DNA of 64,000 nucleotides from RHLJ01 sp963974345 (GCA_963974345.1 CAXBBW010000017.1:31287-95286), one strand, 5' to 3'. Shown: positions 33,281 to 43,431, numbered from the stretch's first letter. The notes: generated by a model not told the origin, from the sequence alone. Translations and numbers: made by a program.

Positions 33281-33916
33281 TCAATCTCCTAAAACACCAA
33301 TTAGCGCCGTATTTTCAACATAAGGAAGCTGTTCGATTTCTTCCATAAGCTCTTGCTCCTTTCCAGGGGTACAGGTCACGTTAACTGAGCGGGTATAGTT
33401 TTGCAGAAGTTGATAAGCCACACTTCTAAAACTGCCCATGATTTCCTTAAGTCTTGATTCATTAACAGAATAATCGAACTCAAAAAAGTATTCTTCCTTA
33501 GTTTGAGACTCTACTAATCTGGAAAAAGCCTGTTCAAAAGCGGCGCCAAGTAGTCCTTGTTCTTCAAGAAGTTCCCGGAAATAGGACGAGTCAACAGGAA
33601 TTGACTCTATATAAGATCGGTTGACATTCGGATGTTTCCCAAGGTTAGTTAGGACCGAATCGTCTGGTGAGTTAACTATAGAAATCAGAATTGGGTTGAT
33701 GTCTGAAAAGGAGATATTATAATCCAGCTCTGAAAATTTGCGCTCAATAAAATCGGGTGAAACGGTGTCATTTAAAAAAACAATGAACTCACCTTCAAGA
33801 AAAGAAACTTGTCCGTCTTGAATTCTTTGGAGGCCTTCATCACCAATAACCTGAGCTAGAATTTTGAAATGGACGCCGAATCCAAGAAGCAAAAGAAGTA
33901 GAATTAATCGTTTCAT
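33281..33916 (-). CDS. Secreted protein of unknown function
   Basis: From ATG 33916 a 211-residue protein with a signal peptide KRLILLLLLLGFGVHFKILA (cleavage near LAQ). The segment GEFIVFLNDTVSPDFIERKF and the following HPNVNRSYIE look somewhat like an inhibitor_I9/subtilase propeptide domain. A second similar segment at the C-terminus (VNVTCTPGKEQELMEEIEQL then PYVENTALIG) has the same alpha-beta rhythm, suggesting two related modules. No protease domain follows. An upstream ATG (33964) would put polar residues before the signal and is rejected. It probably acts in the periplasm or outside. Confidence 0.6.
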   Translation of the reverse strand: MKRLILLLLLLGFGVHFKILAQVIGDEGLQRIQDGQVSFLEGEFIVFLNDTVSPDFIERKFSELDYNISFSDINPILISIVNSPDDSVLTNLGKHPNVNRSYIESIPVDSSYFRELLEEQGLLGAAFEQAFSRLVESQTKEEYFFEFDYSVNESRLKEIMGSFRSVAYQLLQNYTRSVNVTCTPGKEQELMEEIEQLPYVENTALIGVLGD

Positions 33917-34020
33917 AAAAGAAGATAAGAGAAATGAATGTTTTTGAAAGTCATAAGGACGCAAAAGAGTTAAAATCGTCGTATTTTTAAGGCTGAATAT
34001 TCATTGAAAAGACCGCTACG

Positions 34021-35631
34021 ATGTCAAAGACGGCAACAGCCGATTCCAATATTATTAAAGAGGCGAAGAAGAGACGCACATTTGCGATCATTTCTCACCC
34101 TGATGCTGGTAAAACTACCCTCACCGAGAAGCTATTATTATATGGTGGAGCGATTCACGAAGCAGGATCGGTACGAGCTCGAAAAGCATCTCATCATGCG
34201 GCATCAGATTGGATGGCGATAGAGAAAGAGCGAGGTATTTCGGTTACTTCATCAGTAATGCGCTTCGAGAAAGACGGGATCAAGTATAATTTATTGGATA
34301 CACCGGGTCACAAAGATTTTTCTGAAGATACATTGAGAACACTCGTTGCTGCCGATTCTGGCTTAATGGTAATTGATGTGGCTAAAGGAGTTGAGGAACA
34401 AACCGAGAAATTGTTTGAGGTGTGTAAGCTTCGTGAAGTTCCAGTTATCACTTTTGTGAATAAGTGCGATCGCCCAGGCATGGATCCCTTGGAAGTACTC
34501 AGTAATGTGGAATCCAAATTAGGAATTGAAGCTCTTCCTGCAAGTTGGCCTATGGGATATGGGCAAAAATTTCAGGGTATTTATGATGTGCTCGCTAAAA
34601 ATGTTCACGTATATGAAAAAAGTGAACATGGTACCAAGAAAGCAATCACAGAAACACTGAGTGTAGAAGAGGCGCTTGAGCAAAGCAATCTTTCTGACGC
34701 CGAAAAAGACGCTTTCCGTGAAGAGGTGATGCTGATTGAAGATATGTACCCAACTATGGATAAGGAGTTATACAGCAAAGGAAAAGTAACTCCTGTGTTC
34801 TTTGGTTCTGCCCTGAACAATTTTGGACTAGATGTATTTCTAAATTATTTCCATCAACTAGCACCACAACCACAAGGATATATACATTCAGAGGGAGCAG
34901 AAAGAGATTTAAATGAGTCGTTCTCTGGCTTCATTTTTAAGATGCAGGCGAATATGAATCCAGGTCACCGTGATTGTGCCGCTTTTATTCGTGTAGCCTC
35001 CGGTCAGTTTAAGCGAGGGCAGAATGTGGTGATCGCCGATTCGGGTAAGAAGATTAAGTTAGCTACTCCCCATACGTTAATGGGCGATGAACGCCAGCTT
35101 TTGGAAGAGGCATATCCTGGAGATATCGTTTCGATTTTTAACCCAGGCGATTTTAGAATTGGAACTACGATTTTTGAGAAAACCCCTGTTCGCTTTGATG
35201 TAATTCCATTGTTTACTCCCGAACATTTTCAAAAAGTGGCAACTAGAGATCCTTTCAAACGAAAGCAACTTCGTCAAGGATTACAACAACTTTCGGAAGA
35301 GGGAGTGGTTCATGTTTTTGAAGTACCAAACGGCGTTGGTAATGAACTTTTATTAGGAACGGTAGGCGTGCTTCAGTTTGAAGTGGTTCAACATAGAATG
35401 ATGGAAGAATATGGTGTTGAATTGGTGATTACTCCCGTTTCCTATTATTGTGCTCGCTGGTTACCAAACGAACGAGATGATATTTCAGATAAACTGAATT
35501 CGAGCTATTCAACGCACGTAACTAAAGACATGGAAGAAAACCCGATTGTGTTGTTTGATTCGATGTATGCGCTGAACCAAGGCGAAGAAAAAGTAGGCGC
35601 AGAAAATCTCTTTAAATTTAAACAAGGCTAG
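34021..35631 (+). CDS. prfC: Peptide chain release factor 3
   Basis: A 536-residue translational GTPase that recycles RF1/RF2 from the ribosome. G1 is ISHPDAGKTTLTEK (about 21-34), the switch region has RGISVTSSVM, G3 is DTPGHKDF (about 92-99) and G4 is FVNKCDRPGMD (about 145-155). Domain 2 starts near FSGFIFKMQANMNPGHRD, and the C-terminal FEVPNGVGNELLLGTVGVLQ is RF3-specific, distinguishing it from EF-G. Length fits RF3. It is monocistronic by position. Confidence 0.96.
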   Translation: MSKTATADSNIIKEAKKRRTFAIISHPDAGKTTLTEKLLLYGGAIHEAGSVRARKASHHAASDWMAIEKERGISVTSSVMRFEKDGIKYNLLDTPGHKDFSEDTLRTLVAADSGLMVIDVAKGVEEQTEKLFEVCKLREVPVITFVNKCDRPGMDPLEVLSNVESKLGIEALPASWPMGYGQKFQGIYDVLAKNVHVYEKSEHGTKKAITETLSVEEALEQSNLSDAEKDAFREEVMLIEDMYPTMDKELYSKGKVTPVFFGSALNNFGLDVFLNYFHQLAPQPQGYIHSEGAERDLNESFSGFIFKMQANMNPGHRDCAAFIRVASGQFKRGQNVVIADSGKKIKLATPHTLMGDERQLLEEAYPGDIVSIFNPGDFRIGTTIFEKTPVRFDVIPLFTPEHFQKVATRDPFKRKQLRQGLQQLSEEGVVHVFEVPNGVGNELLLGTVGVLQFEVVQHRMMEEYGVELVITPVSYYCARWLPNERDDISDKLNSSYSTHVTKDMEENPIVLFDSMYALNQGEEKVGAENLFKFKQG

Positions 35632-35702
35632 GAACACAACAATAGAAAATCAGAAATAGAAAGCTTTATTTAGCCGTTCCTAATTCTATTATTCGTAATT
35701 AT

Positions 35703-36458
35703 CTATTTTCCGCCGTTGGCCTGAAGATCCTGAATGCATTGTTCGTCAAGTTCAGGCACGTTCCCTCCCATGAGATTGGCTACAAATCCAGATGTGCGAA
35801 CAGCATAATACATAAGGCAGCTTTCCACATCACAATGTGCGCCGTGTTCTTTGTCAATATGATCCTGAACGGCTGGACTTCCATTATCTACAAGCCCAAG
35901 AATATGCCCGAATTCATGATTCAGGACCGCTGTTTCAACTACCGCTTTACTTGGCTGCCCAAGCCCACCGGTATGTTCTTCAATGGTTCCGCCAATAAGC
36001 GCCATAGAGGTATTGAAGTAAGCAAACCCAAGTACATTTTCATCCTCAAACTGTCCGTCTAACACGATAAAGTAAGAAGCGAGTTCTACCCCATCAGAAT
36101 ATCTATTTCGGTGCTCTTTTTCCAGATTATAAGCGTCTTGTGCCGAATAAGAACTTTTACCGAGCGAAGGGATTTCATCATCCAAGGTTATAGTAATACC
36201 ACCAGGCTTGTTAAGTCGAGATTCTAAAAAAATTTTAAGATTGGTAAGGGCGTTTTGTGAAGGTTTATATCCGATTACATAGTCCACTTCAATAACTAAA
36301 GAAGTAAATGAGGATGAAGACAAGAAATCGTTTGCAGACGTACCAACATCTTCGGTATGGGAGTAGATTCCCTCAGAAAGATCGTCATTACCCGAGTTAG
36401 AGCTTTTACACCCATAAATAAAGAATAGAAATAAAAAGAAAAAGCTAGTAAGTTTTCG
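35703..36458 (-). CDS. Predicted zinc metalloprotease lipoprotein
   Basis: From ATG 36458 a 251-residue protein. Lipoprotein signal FFFLFLFFIYGC (about 7-18). The metzincin-like motif HEFGHILGLVDNG lies at about 180-192 (HExxHxxG...), with a downstream cysteine pair (HCDVESC) and the Met-turn-like CLMYYAVR (about 214-221). It is probably a membrane-anchored periplasmic or surface protease. The earlier ATG at 36512 adds 18 residues before the signal peptide. Divergent from the GNAT-GH2 operon. The substrate is unknown. Confidence 0.8.
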   Translation of the reverse strand, partial: RKLTSFFFLFLFFIYGCKSSNSGNDDLSEGIYSHTEDVGTSANDFLSSSSFTSLVIEVDYVIGYKPSQNALTNLKIFLESRLNKPGGITITLDDEIPSLGKSSYSAQDAYNLEKEHRNRYSDGVELASYFIVLDGQFEDENVLGFAYFNTSMALIGGTIEEHTGGLGQPSKAVVETAVLNHEFGHILGLVDNGSPAVQDHIDKEHGAHCDVESCLMYYAVRTSGFVANLMGGNVPELDEQCIQDLQANGGK

Positions 36459-36528
36459 CATAAGTTGATTTAATTTATCAAATTGAACAAAGTACCTGCT
36501 CAAAAGTTTCAATAACTAATTTAATGCA

Positions 36529-36996
36529 ATGGAACCCTTAATTATAGAAGCAGACCTTGCTGTCGAAGTGCACTGTGAACATATATTATTTCTTACCAAT
36601 GCATATTCGAAAGACGTTATGGGCGGGGGAAAACCCTTACCAGAATTTGTACAGAAAAACTTAATTACAGGACTCAAAGAAACGCCAAATAGCCTCACGT
36701 TTCTGGCCTATGATGGAGATCAGCCCATTGGTATAGCAAATTGCTTTATCGGATATTCTACTTTTTACGCCCAAAAACTTATCAATATTCACGATTTGGG
36801 TGTGATACAGGAAGCTCGAGGAAAGGGAATTGGTAAAAAGCTTATAGATGCTGTGTACGAAAAGGCGAAGGCGATGGACGGGTGTAAAGTTACCCTTGAA
36901 GTGTTGGAAAATAATCCGGCGCGCAGACTCTATGAAAGAGAAGGATTCGAGTATGGAGATCCCCGGTTCTTTTTTATGACTAGGTTAGTGAAGTGA
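36529..36996 (+). CDS. GNAT-family N-acetyltransferase
   Basis: A 155-residue acetyl-CoA-dependent acyltransferase. The acetyl-CoA loop is LGVIQEARGKGIGKKLIDAV (about 85-104; R/QxxGxG/A), followed by CKVTLEVLENNPARRLYERE and GFEYGDPRFFFMT. The substrate is unknown. It overlaps the GH2 gene start (TGATG), so the two are coupled. A clear paralogue lies at 41996-42523 on the other side of the GH2-GH31 pair. Confidence 0.88.
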   Translation: MEPLIIEADLAVEVHCEHILFLTNAYSKDVMGGGKPLPEFVQKNLITGLKETPNSLTFLAYDGDQPIGIANCFIGYSTFYAQKLINIHDLGVIQEARGKGIGKKLIDAVYEKAKAMDGCKVTLEVLENNPARRLYEREGFEYGDPRFFFMTRLVK

Positions 36997-39410
36997 TGTT
37001 AAAGCAAGGAATCTTATTAATGATCCTTGTTGGCGCTGGATGTTCAGGCCCCTCTAGGGATGATGTTAGGAAAACGCAGGATTTCACAAAGGGCTGGGAG
37101 TTCACTTTAGACGAGATCATTAGTGTAAATGAAGTAAATAAGGAAGGAATATCTTGGAGGGCGCTTAACCTTCCCCATGATTGGAGTATTGAAGGAGAGT
37201 TTAGCCCTGATCATCCTGCAACGGTTGGAGGCGGGGCGTTGCCTGGTGGAGTTGGTTGGTATAAAAAGAGGTTCTTTGTTCCAGAATCTGATAGTTCAAA
37301 GCACATTAGTATTCGGTTTGATGGAATTTACATGAATAGTGATGTTTGGATAAATGGAGAACACTTAGGTCACCGACCAAATGGGTATATCGGATTCACT
37401 TATGATCTTTCCGATGATTTGAATTTTGGGGAAGAAAATGAAATCACAGTAAAAGTTGATAATTCAAAACAGCCAAATTCCCGTTGGTACTCTGGCTCTG
37501 GCATTTACCGGAATGTGTGGTTGACGAAGACGGGAAACGCATATATAAAACCTGATGGCGTTTATATTTACACCCGCAAAAGAGAAGAGAAAAAATGGTT
37601 AATAGTTATAAATACTGAACTTTATAACAATGATACATCGGGGCAGTTCAGGATGGATACGAGAGTATATTCCAAGGAAAAAGAAGTTATAAGCTCATCA
37701 AAAACATTTCTGATGGAATCGCAGACTAACAATGAAGTCCGATTAATGATGGAAATTGAAGATCCGGAATTATGGAGTCTGGAAAATCCGAATCTGTATA
37801 CAGTTCACATTGTTATTTCAAAAGGCGAGGAAATCATAGATAATCTGGAGCAGGCTTTTGGTTTTCGAACCACAGAATTTGATCTAAAAAAAGGATTTCT
37901 ACTAAATGGAAAGCCTGTAAAAATTCTTGGAGTAAACAATCACCACGATCTAGGGGCATTAGGCGCGGCGGTAAGTACAAGGGCTTTAGAACGACAACTG
38001 GAAATCTTGAGAGGAATGGGAGTTAATGCTATCCGTACGTCACACAACCCTCCGGCGCCAGAGCTTTTAGAACTCACCGACAAAATGGGCTTTTTGGTGA
38101 TGGATGAAGTTTTTGATGTTTGGAAAAAGTCGAAAGTAGAATTCGATTATGGAATGTATTGGGATGAATGGCATGAGAAGGATTTAAGAGATTTTATCAA
38201 ACGAGATCGCAATCATCCAAGTGTGGTTATGTGGAGTATTGGAAACGAAATTCTGGAACAGTGGGGAGATCAAGAAGGAACCAGAATAGCGAACGAGCTA
38301 AGTGAGATTGTTAGAAGCCTGGATACAACAAGAGTTATAACTGACGGAATGAATCCGCCCAATAGTGGCAATACTATTGCAACTTCGGGCGCTTTAGATG
38401 TAATAGGATATAATTATTATCACCAAGATTATGAGGCTCATTTCGAGGTTTTTCCAAATACACCGATGATTGCTACCGAAACTACATCGGCATTGGCAAC
38501 TCGGGGTTCTTATGATATCTACCTGCCTTCGGATAGTTTGAGAAGATGGCCGGAAAGGTGGGACAAACCATTCCTTGACGGGAATACAGATAATTCCGTT
38601 TCTGCATACGATCATGTCAGTACTCCTTGGGGCTCAACCCACGAAGAAACTTGGAAAGTGGTGAAAAGAAATGACTTCATATCGGGGATGTTTATTTGGA
38701 CTGGTTTTGATTATCTCGGAGAACCTACTCCTTATACTTGGCCATCACGCAGTTCCTATTTCGGAGTAGTAGATTTAGCTGGATTTCCAAAGGACAGCTA
38801 TTACATGTATAAAAGTGAATGGACAGATGAAAATGTACTTCATATTTTCCCTCACTGGAATTGGGCTAAAGGTGATACGGTGGATATCTGGGCGTACTAT
38901 AATAATGCAGATGAAGTCGAACTGTTTTTGAATGGGATTTGGCTGGGTTCAAAAGCAAAAAAAGGAGACGATCTTCATGTACAATGGCGTGTTCCATTTG
39001 AGCCAGGTACGTTAAAAGCAACTTCTAGAAAAAATGGCGAAGAAGTTCTCACCAAAGAAGTAATAACAGCGGGACCCCCAGCACAAATTAATTTAAAGGC
39101 CGACCGAACTACCATTACCGCTGACGGAAAAGACCTTTCGTTTATTACCGTAGAGGTTTTAGATGCAGATGGAAATCTGATCCCAAATGCGGATAACTTA
39201 GTAACTTTTGACATTGAAGGACCGGGATTTATAGCTGGAGTAGATAATGGAGACCCAACCAGTCATGAATCCTTTATGGTAAATTATAGGAAAGCATTTA
39301 ATGGATTGGCTCTGGCAATTGTTCAATCTGAAGATGAACCCGGGAATATTATCGTGAAAGCAACTTCGGATGGGTTGGAAGCAGCTGAAGTCACAATAAC
39401 ATCAAATTAA
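36996..39410 (+). CDS. Glycoside hydrolase family 2 (beta-galactosidase-like) lipoprotein
   Basis: An 804-residue enzyme. The N-terminus LLMILVGAGCSGP is a lipoprotein signal. The sugar-binding jelly-roll has LPHDWSIEGEF and GGVGWYKKRFFVP. The catalytic barrel has NNHHDLGALGAAV, RTSHNPPAPELLEL, the acid/base E418 in MWSIGNEILEQW and the nucleophile E495 in IATETTSA. C-terminal Big-type/DUF4982-like domains follow (about 600-804). It probably removes terminal beta-galactosyl (or related) residues in the periplasm. Start ATG 36996 overlaps the upstream GNAT stop. The alpha-xylosidase gene follows after 27 bp. Confidence 0.92.
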   Translation: MLKQGILLMILVGAGCSGPSRDDVRKTQDFTKGWEFTLDEIISVNEVNKEGISWRALNLPHDWSIEGEFSPDHPATVGGGALPGGVGWYKKRFFVPESDSSKHISIRFDGIYMNSDVWINGEHLGHRPNGYIGFTYDLSDDLNFGEENEITVKVDNSKQPNSRWYSGSGIYRNVWLTKTGNAYIKPDGVYIYTRKREEKKWLIVINTELYNNDTSGQFRMDTRVYSKEKEVISSSKTFLMESQTNNEVRLMMEIEDPELWSLENPNLYTVHIVISKGEEIIDNLEQAFGFRTTEFDLKKGFLLNGKPVKILGVNNHHDLGALGAAVSTRALERQLEILRGMGVNAIRTSHNPPAPELLELTDKMGFLVMDEVFDVWKKSKVEFDYGMYWDEWHEKDLRDFIKRDRNHPSVVMWSIGNEILEQWGDQEGTRIANELSEIVRSLDTTRVITDGMNPPNSGNTIATSGALDVIGYNYYHQDYEAHFEVFPNTPMIATETTSALATRGSYDIYLPSDSLRRWPERWDKPFLDGNTDNSVSAYDHVSTPWGSTHEETWKVVKRNDFISGMFIWTGFDYLGEPTPYTWPSRSSYFGVVDLAGFPKDSYYMYKSEWTDENVLHIFPHWNWAKGDTVDIWAYYNNADEVELFLNGIWLGSKAKKGDDLHVQWRVPFEPGTLKATSRKNGEEVLTKEVITAGPPAQINLKADRTTITADGKDLSFITVEVLDADGNLIPNADNLVTFDIEGPGFIAGVDNGDPTSHESFMVNYRKAFNGLALAIVQSEDEPGNIIVKATSDGLEAAEVTITSN

Positions 39411-39437
39411 TGAGCACGAATAAAAAAGAATAAAACG

Positions 39438-41804
39438 ATGAAAAAAACCACCGTACTTTTTGGGATAGCATTATCCCTTTTTCTAATTAATAACACCTTC
39501 GCTCAGTTACAGGGAACTGGGGTTTTGAATGAGCCAACAGACATCTCCTCTGATTTTTCTGATTATAGGAATACTTTTTATCTAGCGGAGGAGCTTGCTT
39601 CCTTTGATCCGGAAACGGCATCTGGGACGATAAAATATGAGCGCTATGAGTTAGGTACTGCAATGGCGTTCAATAATTTACTTACTAGGTTAAGCCCTGT
39701 AGTTCCCAATGAATTTCCAGGAACTGAGTATGCTGGTAGTCCAGAACTCCCTTTTTCATTACAGTTTGTTTCCTCGAGAACGGTTCGAGTTAAAGCAACT
39801 TCTGGTCCACAATTTGGCGGTGATGTGCTTTCCTTAATGCTCGTTGATGGAACAGCTCCGGATGCCCGCGATGAATGGAGTTATTCAAAGATTGATGGAC
39901 GACATCAATATACAAGCGAACATGGAAAAGTGGTGATTACCGAAAGTCCATGGCACGTATATTTGTACGATGCTAAAGGGAAGCTCCTAACCAGCACGGT
40001 ACATAGAACAGATGCGACGAATACTTTTACGCCAGTAGTTCCATTTTCATATGTCAGACGAGCCAGTGATTATTCAAGAAGTTATTCAGCGGCGATGTCA
40101 CTTTCACCAGATGAAAAGATTTTCGGTTTTGGAGAGTCATTCACGCAGTTCAACAAAAGGGGCCAGAAAGTCGTGCTTTGGGTTGATGATGCCAATGGAA
40201 CTCAAAACGAAACCATGTATAAACCCGTACCATTTTATATGAGCAGTCGCGGTTATGGGGTGTTTATGCACCATACTACACCTATTTCGGTTGATGTTGG
40301 TAAATACTATAATCCTGTAAATTCAATGATGATTGGGGACGATGAGTTGGATCTTTTTTTCTTTATAGGAGAGCCAAAAGATATCTTAGATGAATACACT
40401 GAGCTTACCGGAAAAGCTCCGATGCCCCCGCTTTGGAGTTTCGGGTTTTGGATGAGTAGAATCACATACTTTTCTGAACAAGACGGGCGGGATGTGATTG
40501 CAAAGCTTCGTGAAGAGAAAATTCCTGCCGATGTGCTTCACTTTGATACAGGCTGGTTTGGCGTAGACTGGCGAGCTGATTATATCTTTCCAAAAGATCG
40601 CTTTCCAAATCCAAAGAAAATGATCTCGGATTTTAAAGATCTCGGTTTTCACATTTCGCTATGGCAACTGCCCTACATGACACCAAAAAACTCCCTGTAT
40701 GATGAATTGGTAGAAAACGGATATGCCATCAAAGACCGAAAAGGGAATATTCCTGTAGAAGATGCCATTATTGATTTTTCAAACCCTGGAGCTATAAAAT
40801 GGTATCAGGATAAACTACAACCATTATTGGAAATGGGTGTTGGGGCCATCAAAGTAGATTTTGGAGAAGCCGCTCCAGAAAATGGACTTTATGCTTCAGG
40901 GAAAACTGGATTTTATGAGCATAACTATTATCCATTAAGGTATAACAAGGCAGTAGCTGAAATCACCAAAGAAGTAAGCGGGAATGGATTTATCTGGGCG
41001 CGTAGTACCTGGGCTGGAAGTCAACGCTATCCCGTGCACTGGGGCGGCGATCCTGCCACAACCAACTCTGCAATGTCGGCAACGTTACGCGGGGGTTTAT
41101 CAATTGGTCTGACTGGATTCACATTCTGGAGCCATGATATCGGAGGATTTGTTACTGCAACCCCAGAAGACGTATATCGGCGATGGACACCTTTTGGAAT
41201 GCTGACTTCTCATGTGCGTTCTCATGGTAATCCTCCTACCGAACCATGGGAATACAGCGATGAATTTCTTGCAGGTTTCAGAAAAGCGGATAATATGCGC
41301 TATGAGTTGATGCCTTATATTTACTCTCAGGCTAAATATGCATCAGAAAGAGGACTACCAATGCTTCGTGCCTTATTTGTGGAATTTCCTGACGATCCCG
41401 GTTCTTGGCTTATTGATGACCAGTATTTATTTGGTTCTGATATGCTAGTTGCTCCACTTTTCGAAAATGTAGAAGAACGCAATGTTTATTTACCACCAGG
41501 AACATGGCATGATTATCAAACCGGAGAAACCTATGAAGGAGGCTGGCATTCCATTAAGGCGGGCGAAATCCCAATAATTGCACTGGTAAGAAACGGAGCG
41601 GTAATCCCACATATTGAATTAGCTCAATCTACTAAATATATGGATTGGTCTGAGATAGAGCTTAAAGTTTATTCAGAAGATGGAACTGGTAAAGGGGTGC
41701 TCTTTATTCCGGATTCAGATAAGCTTCAATCTATTGAAGTACGAAGAGGTGAGCTTATAAAGAATCCGTTTGGGAGAAAAGTAAGTTTTCATGTGAATTA
41801 CTAA
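39438..41804 (+). CDS. Glycoside hydrolase family 31 (alpha-xylosidase-like)
   Basis: A 788-residue secreted enzyme with signal peptide TTVLFGIALSLFLINNTFAQ. The barrel has LHFDTGWFGVDWRADYIF (about 365-382), the nucleophile D474 in GAIKVDFGEAAPENG and the acid/base D538 in VHWGGDPATT. The KVDFGE motif with the preceding WFGVDW is characteristic of YicI-type alpha-xylosidases rather than alpha-glucosidases (which have DMNE). With the upstream GH2 enzyme it would strip xyloglucan-type oligosaccharides of galactose and xylose. No SusC/SusD transporter is present in the window. Confidence 0.92.
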   Translation: MKKTTVLFGIALSLFLINNTFAQLQGTGVLNEPTDISSDFSDYRNTFYLAEELASFDPETASGTIKYERYELGTAMAFNNLLTRLSPVVPNEFPGTEYAGSPELPFSLQFVSSRTVRVKATSGPQFGGDVLSLMLVDGTAPDARDEWSYSKIDGRHQYTSEHGKVVITESPWHVYLYDAKGKLLTSTVHRTDATNTFTPVVPFSYVRRASDYSRSYSAAMSLSPDEKIFGFGESFTQFNKRGQKVVLWVDDANGTQNETMYKPVPFYMSSRGYGVFMHHTTPISVDVGKYYNPVNSMMIGDDELDLFFFIGEPKDILDEYTELTGKAPMPPLWSFGFWMSRITYFSEQDGRDVIAKLREEKIPADVLHFDTGWFGVDWRADYIFPKDRFPNPKKMISDFKDLGFHISLWQLPYMTPKNSLYDELVENGYAIKDRKGNIPVEDAIIDFSNPGAIKWYQDKLQPLLEMGVGAIKVDFGEAAPENGLYASGKTGFYEHNYYPLRYNKAVAEITKEVSGNGFIWARSTWAGSQRYPVHWGGDPATTNSAMSATLRGGLSIGLTGFTFWSHDIGGFVTATPEDVYRRWTPFGMLTSHVRSHGNPPTEPWEYSDEFLAGFRKADNMRYELMPYIYSQAKYASERGLPMLRALFVEFPDDPGSWLIDDQYLFGSDMLVAPLFENVEERNVYLPPGTWHDYQTGETYEGGWHSIKAGEIPIIALVRNGAVIPHIELAQSTKYMDWSEIELKVYSEDGTGKGVLFIPDSDKLQSIEVRRGELIKNPFGRKVSFHVNY

Positions 41805-41995
41805 AACAGGCAGTTCTTACAAACTCAACTCGATGAAGGATTAAAAACCTTTCACTTGTGTAAAGAAATAAAATCAATGACGTCATCCTTAAAAGAGTGG
41901 TCTCTGTCCAACGAAGTTAACTAATTATTAATATTACGCGATTAAATGCTTTAAAAGAGGATTAGACTTTGTGCCTTCACTAATAAGCCGTAGTT

Positions 41996-42523
41996 TTGGT
42001 GGAATCAAAAATTCAGCTTAACCCCATACAAGTGAGTTCAACTATCGACGTTGCTGCCGACGTCCAGATTATTAAGGCAGATTTAGAGAATAAAAAACAC
42101 GCATTAGATATTGTCAAGATTGTAGATTTGTTTGCCCGAGACCCAATGGGTCAGGATGAACCTCTCGAAGAAGAGATTCGAGTAGATATGATCGCAGAGA
42201 TGAAAAAAATTCCAACCACGATGACGTACATCGCCTATCATAATGATGAGCCCGTTGGAATTGTAACGTGCTTTATCGGATTCTCAACTTTTACAGCAAG
42301 CAAGACTTTTAAGATCCATGATGTTGCTGTTCATCCCGAAGCTAGAGGGATGGGAGTTGGAACTAAACTTCTGAATAAAGTAAAAGAAGAAGCCGAAGAA
42401 ATGGGTTGTTCTAAAATCACCTTAGAAGTGAGAACCGATAATCCTGCTAAGAAACTCTACGAAAGAGAAGGCTTCGAATATGGCGAACCAAAGTGGTGGT
42501 TCATGACTCAGGATCTAAATTGA
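41996..42523 (+). CDS. GNAT-family N-acetyltransferase (paralogue of 36529-36996)
   Basis: A 175-residue protein; the start is TTG 41996 or the adjacent GTG 41999, with no ATG nearby. Acetyl-CoA loop: VAVHPEARGMGVGTKLLNKV (about 107-126). Matching stretches with the upstream GNAT include CFIGFSTF/CFIGYSTF and LYEREGFEYGEPKWWFMT versus LYEREGFEYGDPRFFFMT, so the pair arose by duplication. The substrate is unknown. It stands 190 bp after the GH31 gene. Confidence 0.85.
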   Translation: MVESKIQLNPIQVSSTIDVAADVQIIKADLENKKHALDIVKIVDLFARDPMGQDEPLEEEIRVDMIAEMKKIPTTMTYIAYHNDEPVGIVTCFIGFSTFTASKTFKIHDVAVHPEARGMGVGTKLLNKVKEEAEEMGCSKITLEVRTDNPAKKLYEREGFEYGEPKWWFMTQDLN

Positions 42524-42553
42524 ATATCTGCTCAAATTAAAATAGCAGCGTTT

Positions 42554-42650
42554 AGTCATTCCCGCGAAAGCAGTAATCTAGATTTTACACAACGAACAAT
42601 AGTAGCAGACAAAAGAAGTCGAGATTTCCAGCATTCTCCGTGAAATGACT
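42554..42650. repeat. Imperfect inverted element between GNAT and transglycosylase genes
   Basis: AGTCATTCCCGCGAAAGCAG at the left and a right end CATTCTCCGTGAAATGACT give outer arms AGTCATT/AATGACT. It resembles a decayed REP-type pair in the convergent gap. Confidence 0.4.
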
Positions 42651-42663
42651 TTTATGGGATCTC

Positions 42664-43431
42664 TTACTTTTCCAACGCTTCCGCTTCTTTAGCCAAACTT
42701 AACACAGCCTGTTGGTAAAGCGTGCTATTATTATATCTAAGAATCGCTTCTTCTGTAGTTCCTGTAATATTCTTAAAGTGAGCTAAGTATTTTCCTACTG
42801 ACATGATGTTGTTAGGCATATGATACAAATCACTTCCTACCCACCATCGGTTTAGGGAGTAAGGGATAAACTGGGCGTAAGACATTGCCCCAGCATAACT
42901 AGATTTTAAAGAAAGAACGTCCAAATTATTTTTTGCAGTAAACTCAAGAAGTTCTTCTAATTGAGCCAAGGCAAAAGTAGCTCGGTAATCAACCGCATAC
43001 ATCGATACATAGGCAATAAAAGGATTATACTTTCCAGAATACGCTCCGAATTCCGATTCAACGCCGATAATACCGACGATCACTTCTTTTGGGATTCCAT
43101 ATTCTTTTTCAGCAGCTTCTAAATCTTTAGCATAAGTAGTTATAAAAGCACCCATTTTTGATACTTTATTATCATAACCGAGTACCCGCTGATAATCTTC
43201 AAAACTATCAATGGTTTTCTCGGCAGACTTGGTAAACCTTTCTTTGATGCCGGTCATAAGCTCAAAACGCGAATCTTCGAGGAATGGCTTTATATCAACA
43301 CCTTTCTTATTGAAGTGCTCGACAAGTTTTTGGATATTTTTATCGCTTTCTGGTGTGGAAGCTTTTGTGGTTGCCGAAAGGGCAAAAAGTAGAATAATGG
43401 AACAAAGGATATAAATAGATTTTCTGTACAT
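42664..43431 (-). CDS. Lytic murein transglycosylase (MltB-like)
   Basis: A 255-residue exported protein with signal peptide YILCSIILLFALSATTKAS. The catalytic SLT_2/MltB pattern is GIPKEVIVGIIGVESEFGAY (catalytic Glu about 117), followed by MYAVDYRATFALAQLEELLEF and SYAGAMSYAQFIPYS, as in MltB (GxMGxxQFxPSS). It cleaves peptidoglycan glycan strands with 1,6-anhydro product formation. It is shorter than E. coli MltB but complete over the catalytic domain. Alone on the strand. Confidence 0.88.
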   Translation of the reverse strand: MYRKSIYILCSIILLFALSATTKASTPESDKNIQKLVEHFNKKGVDIKPFLEDSRFELMTGIKERFTKSAEKTIDSFEDYQRVLGYDNKVSKMGAFITTYAKDLEAAEKEYGIPKEVIVGIIGVESEFGAYSGKYNPFIAYVSMYAVDYRATFALAQLEELLEFTAKNNLDVLSLKSSYAGAMSYAQFIPYSLNRWWVGSDLYHMPNNIMSVGKYLAHFKNITGTTEEAILRYNNSTLYQQAVLSLAKEAEALEK

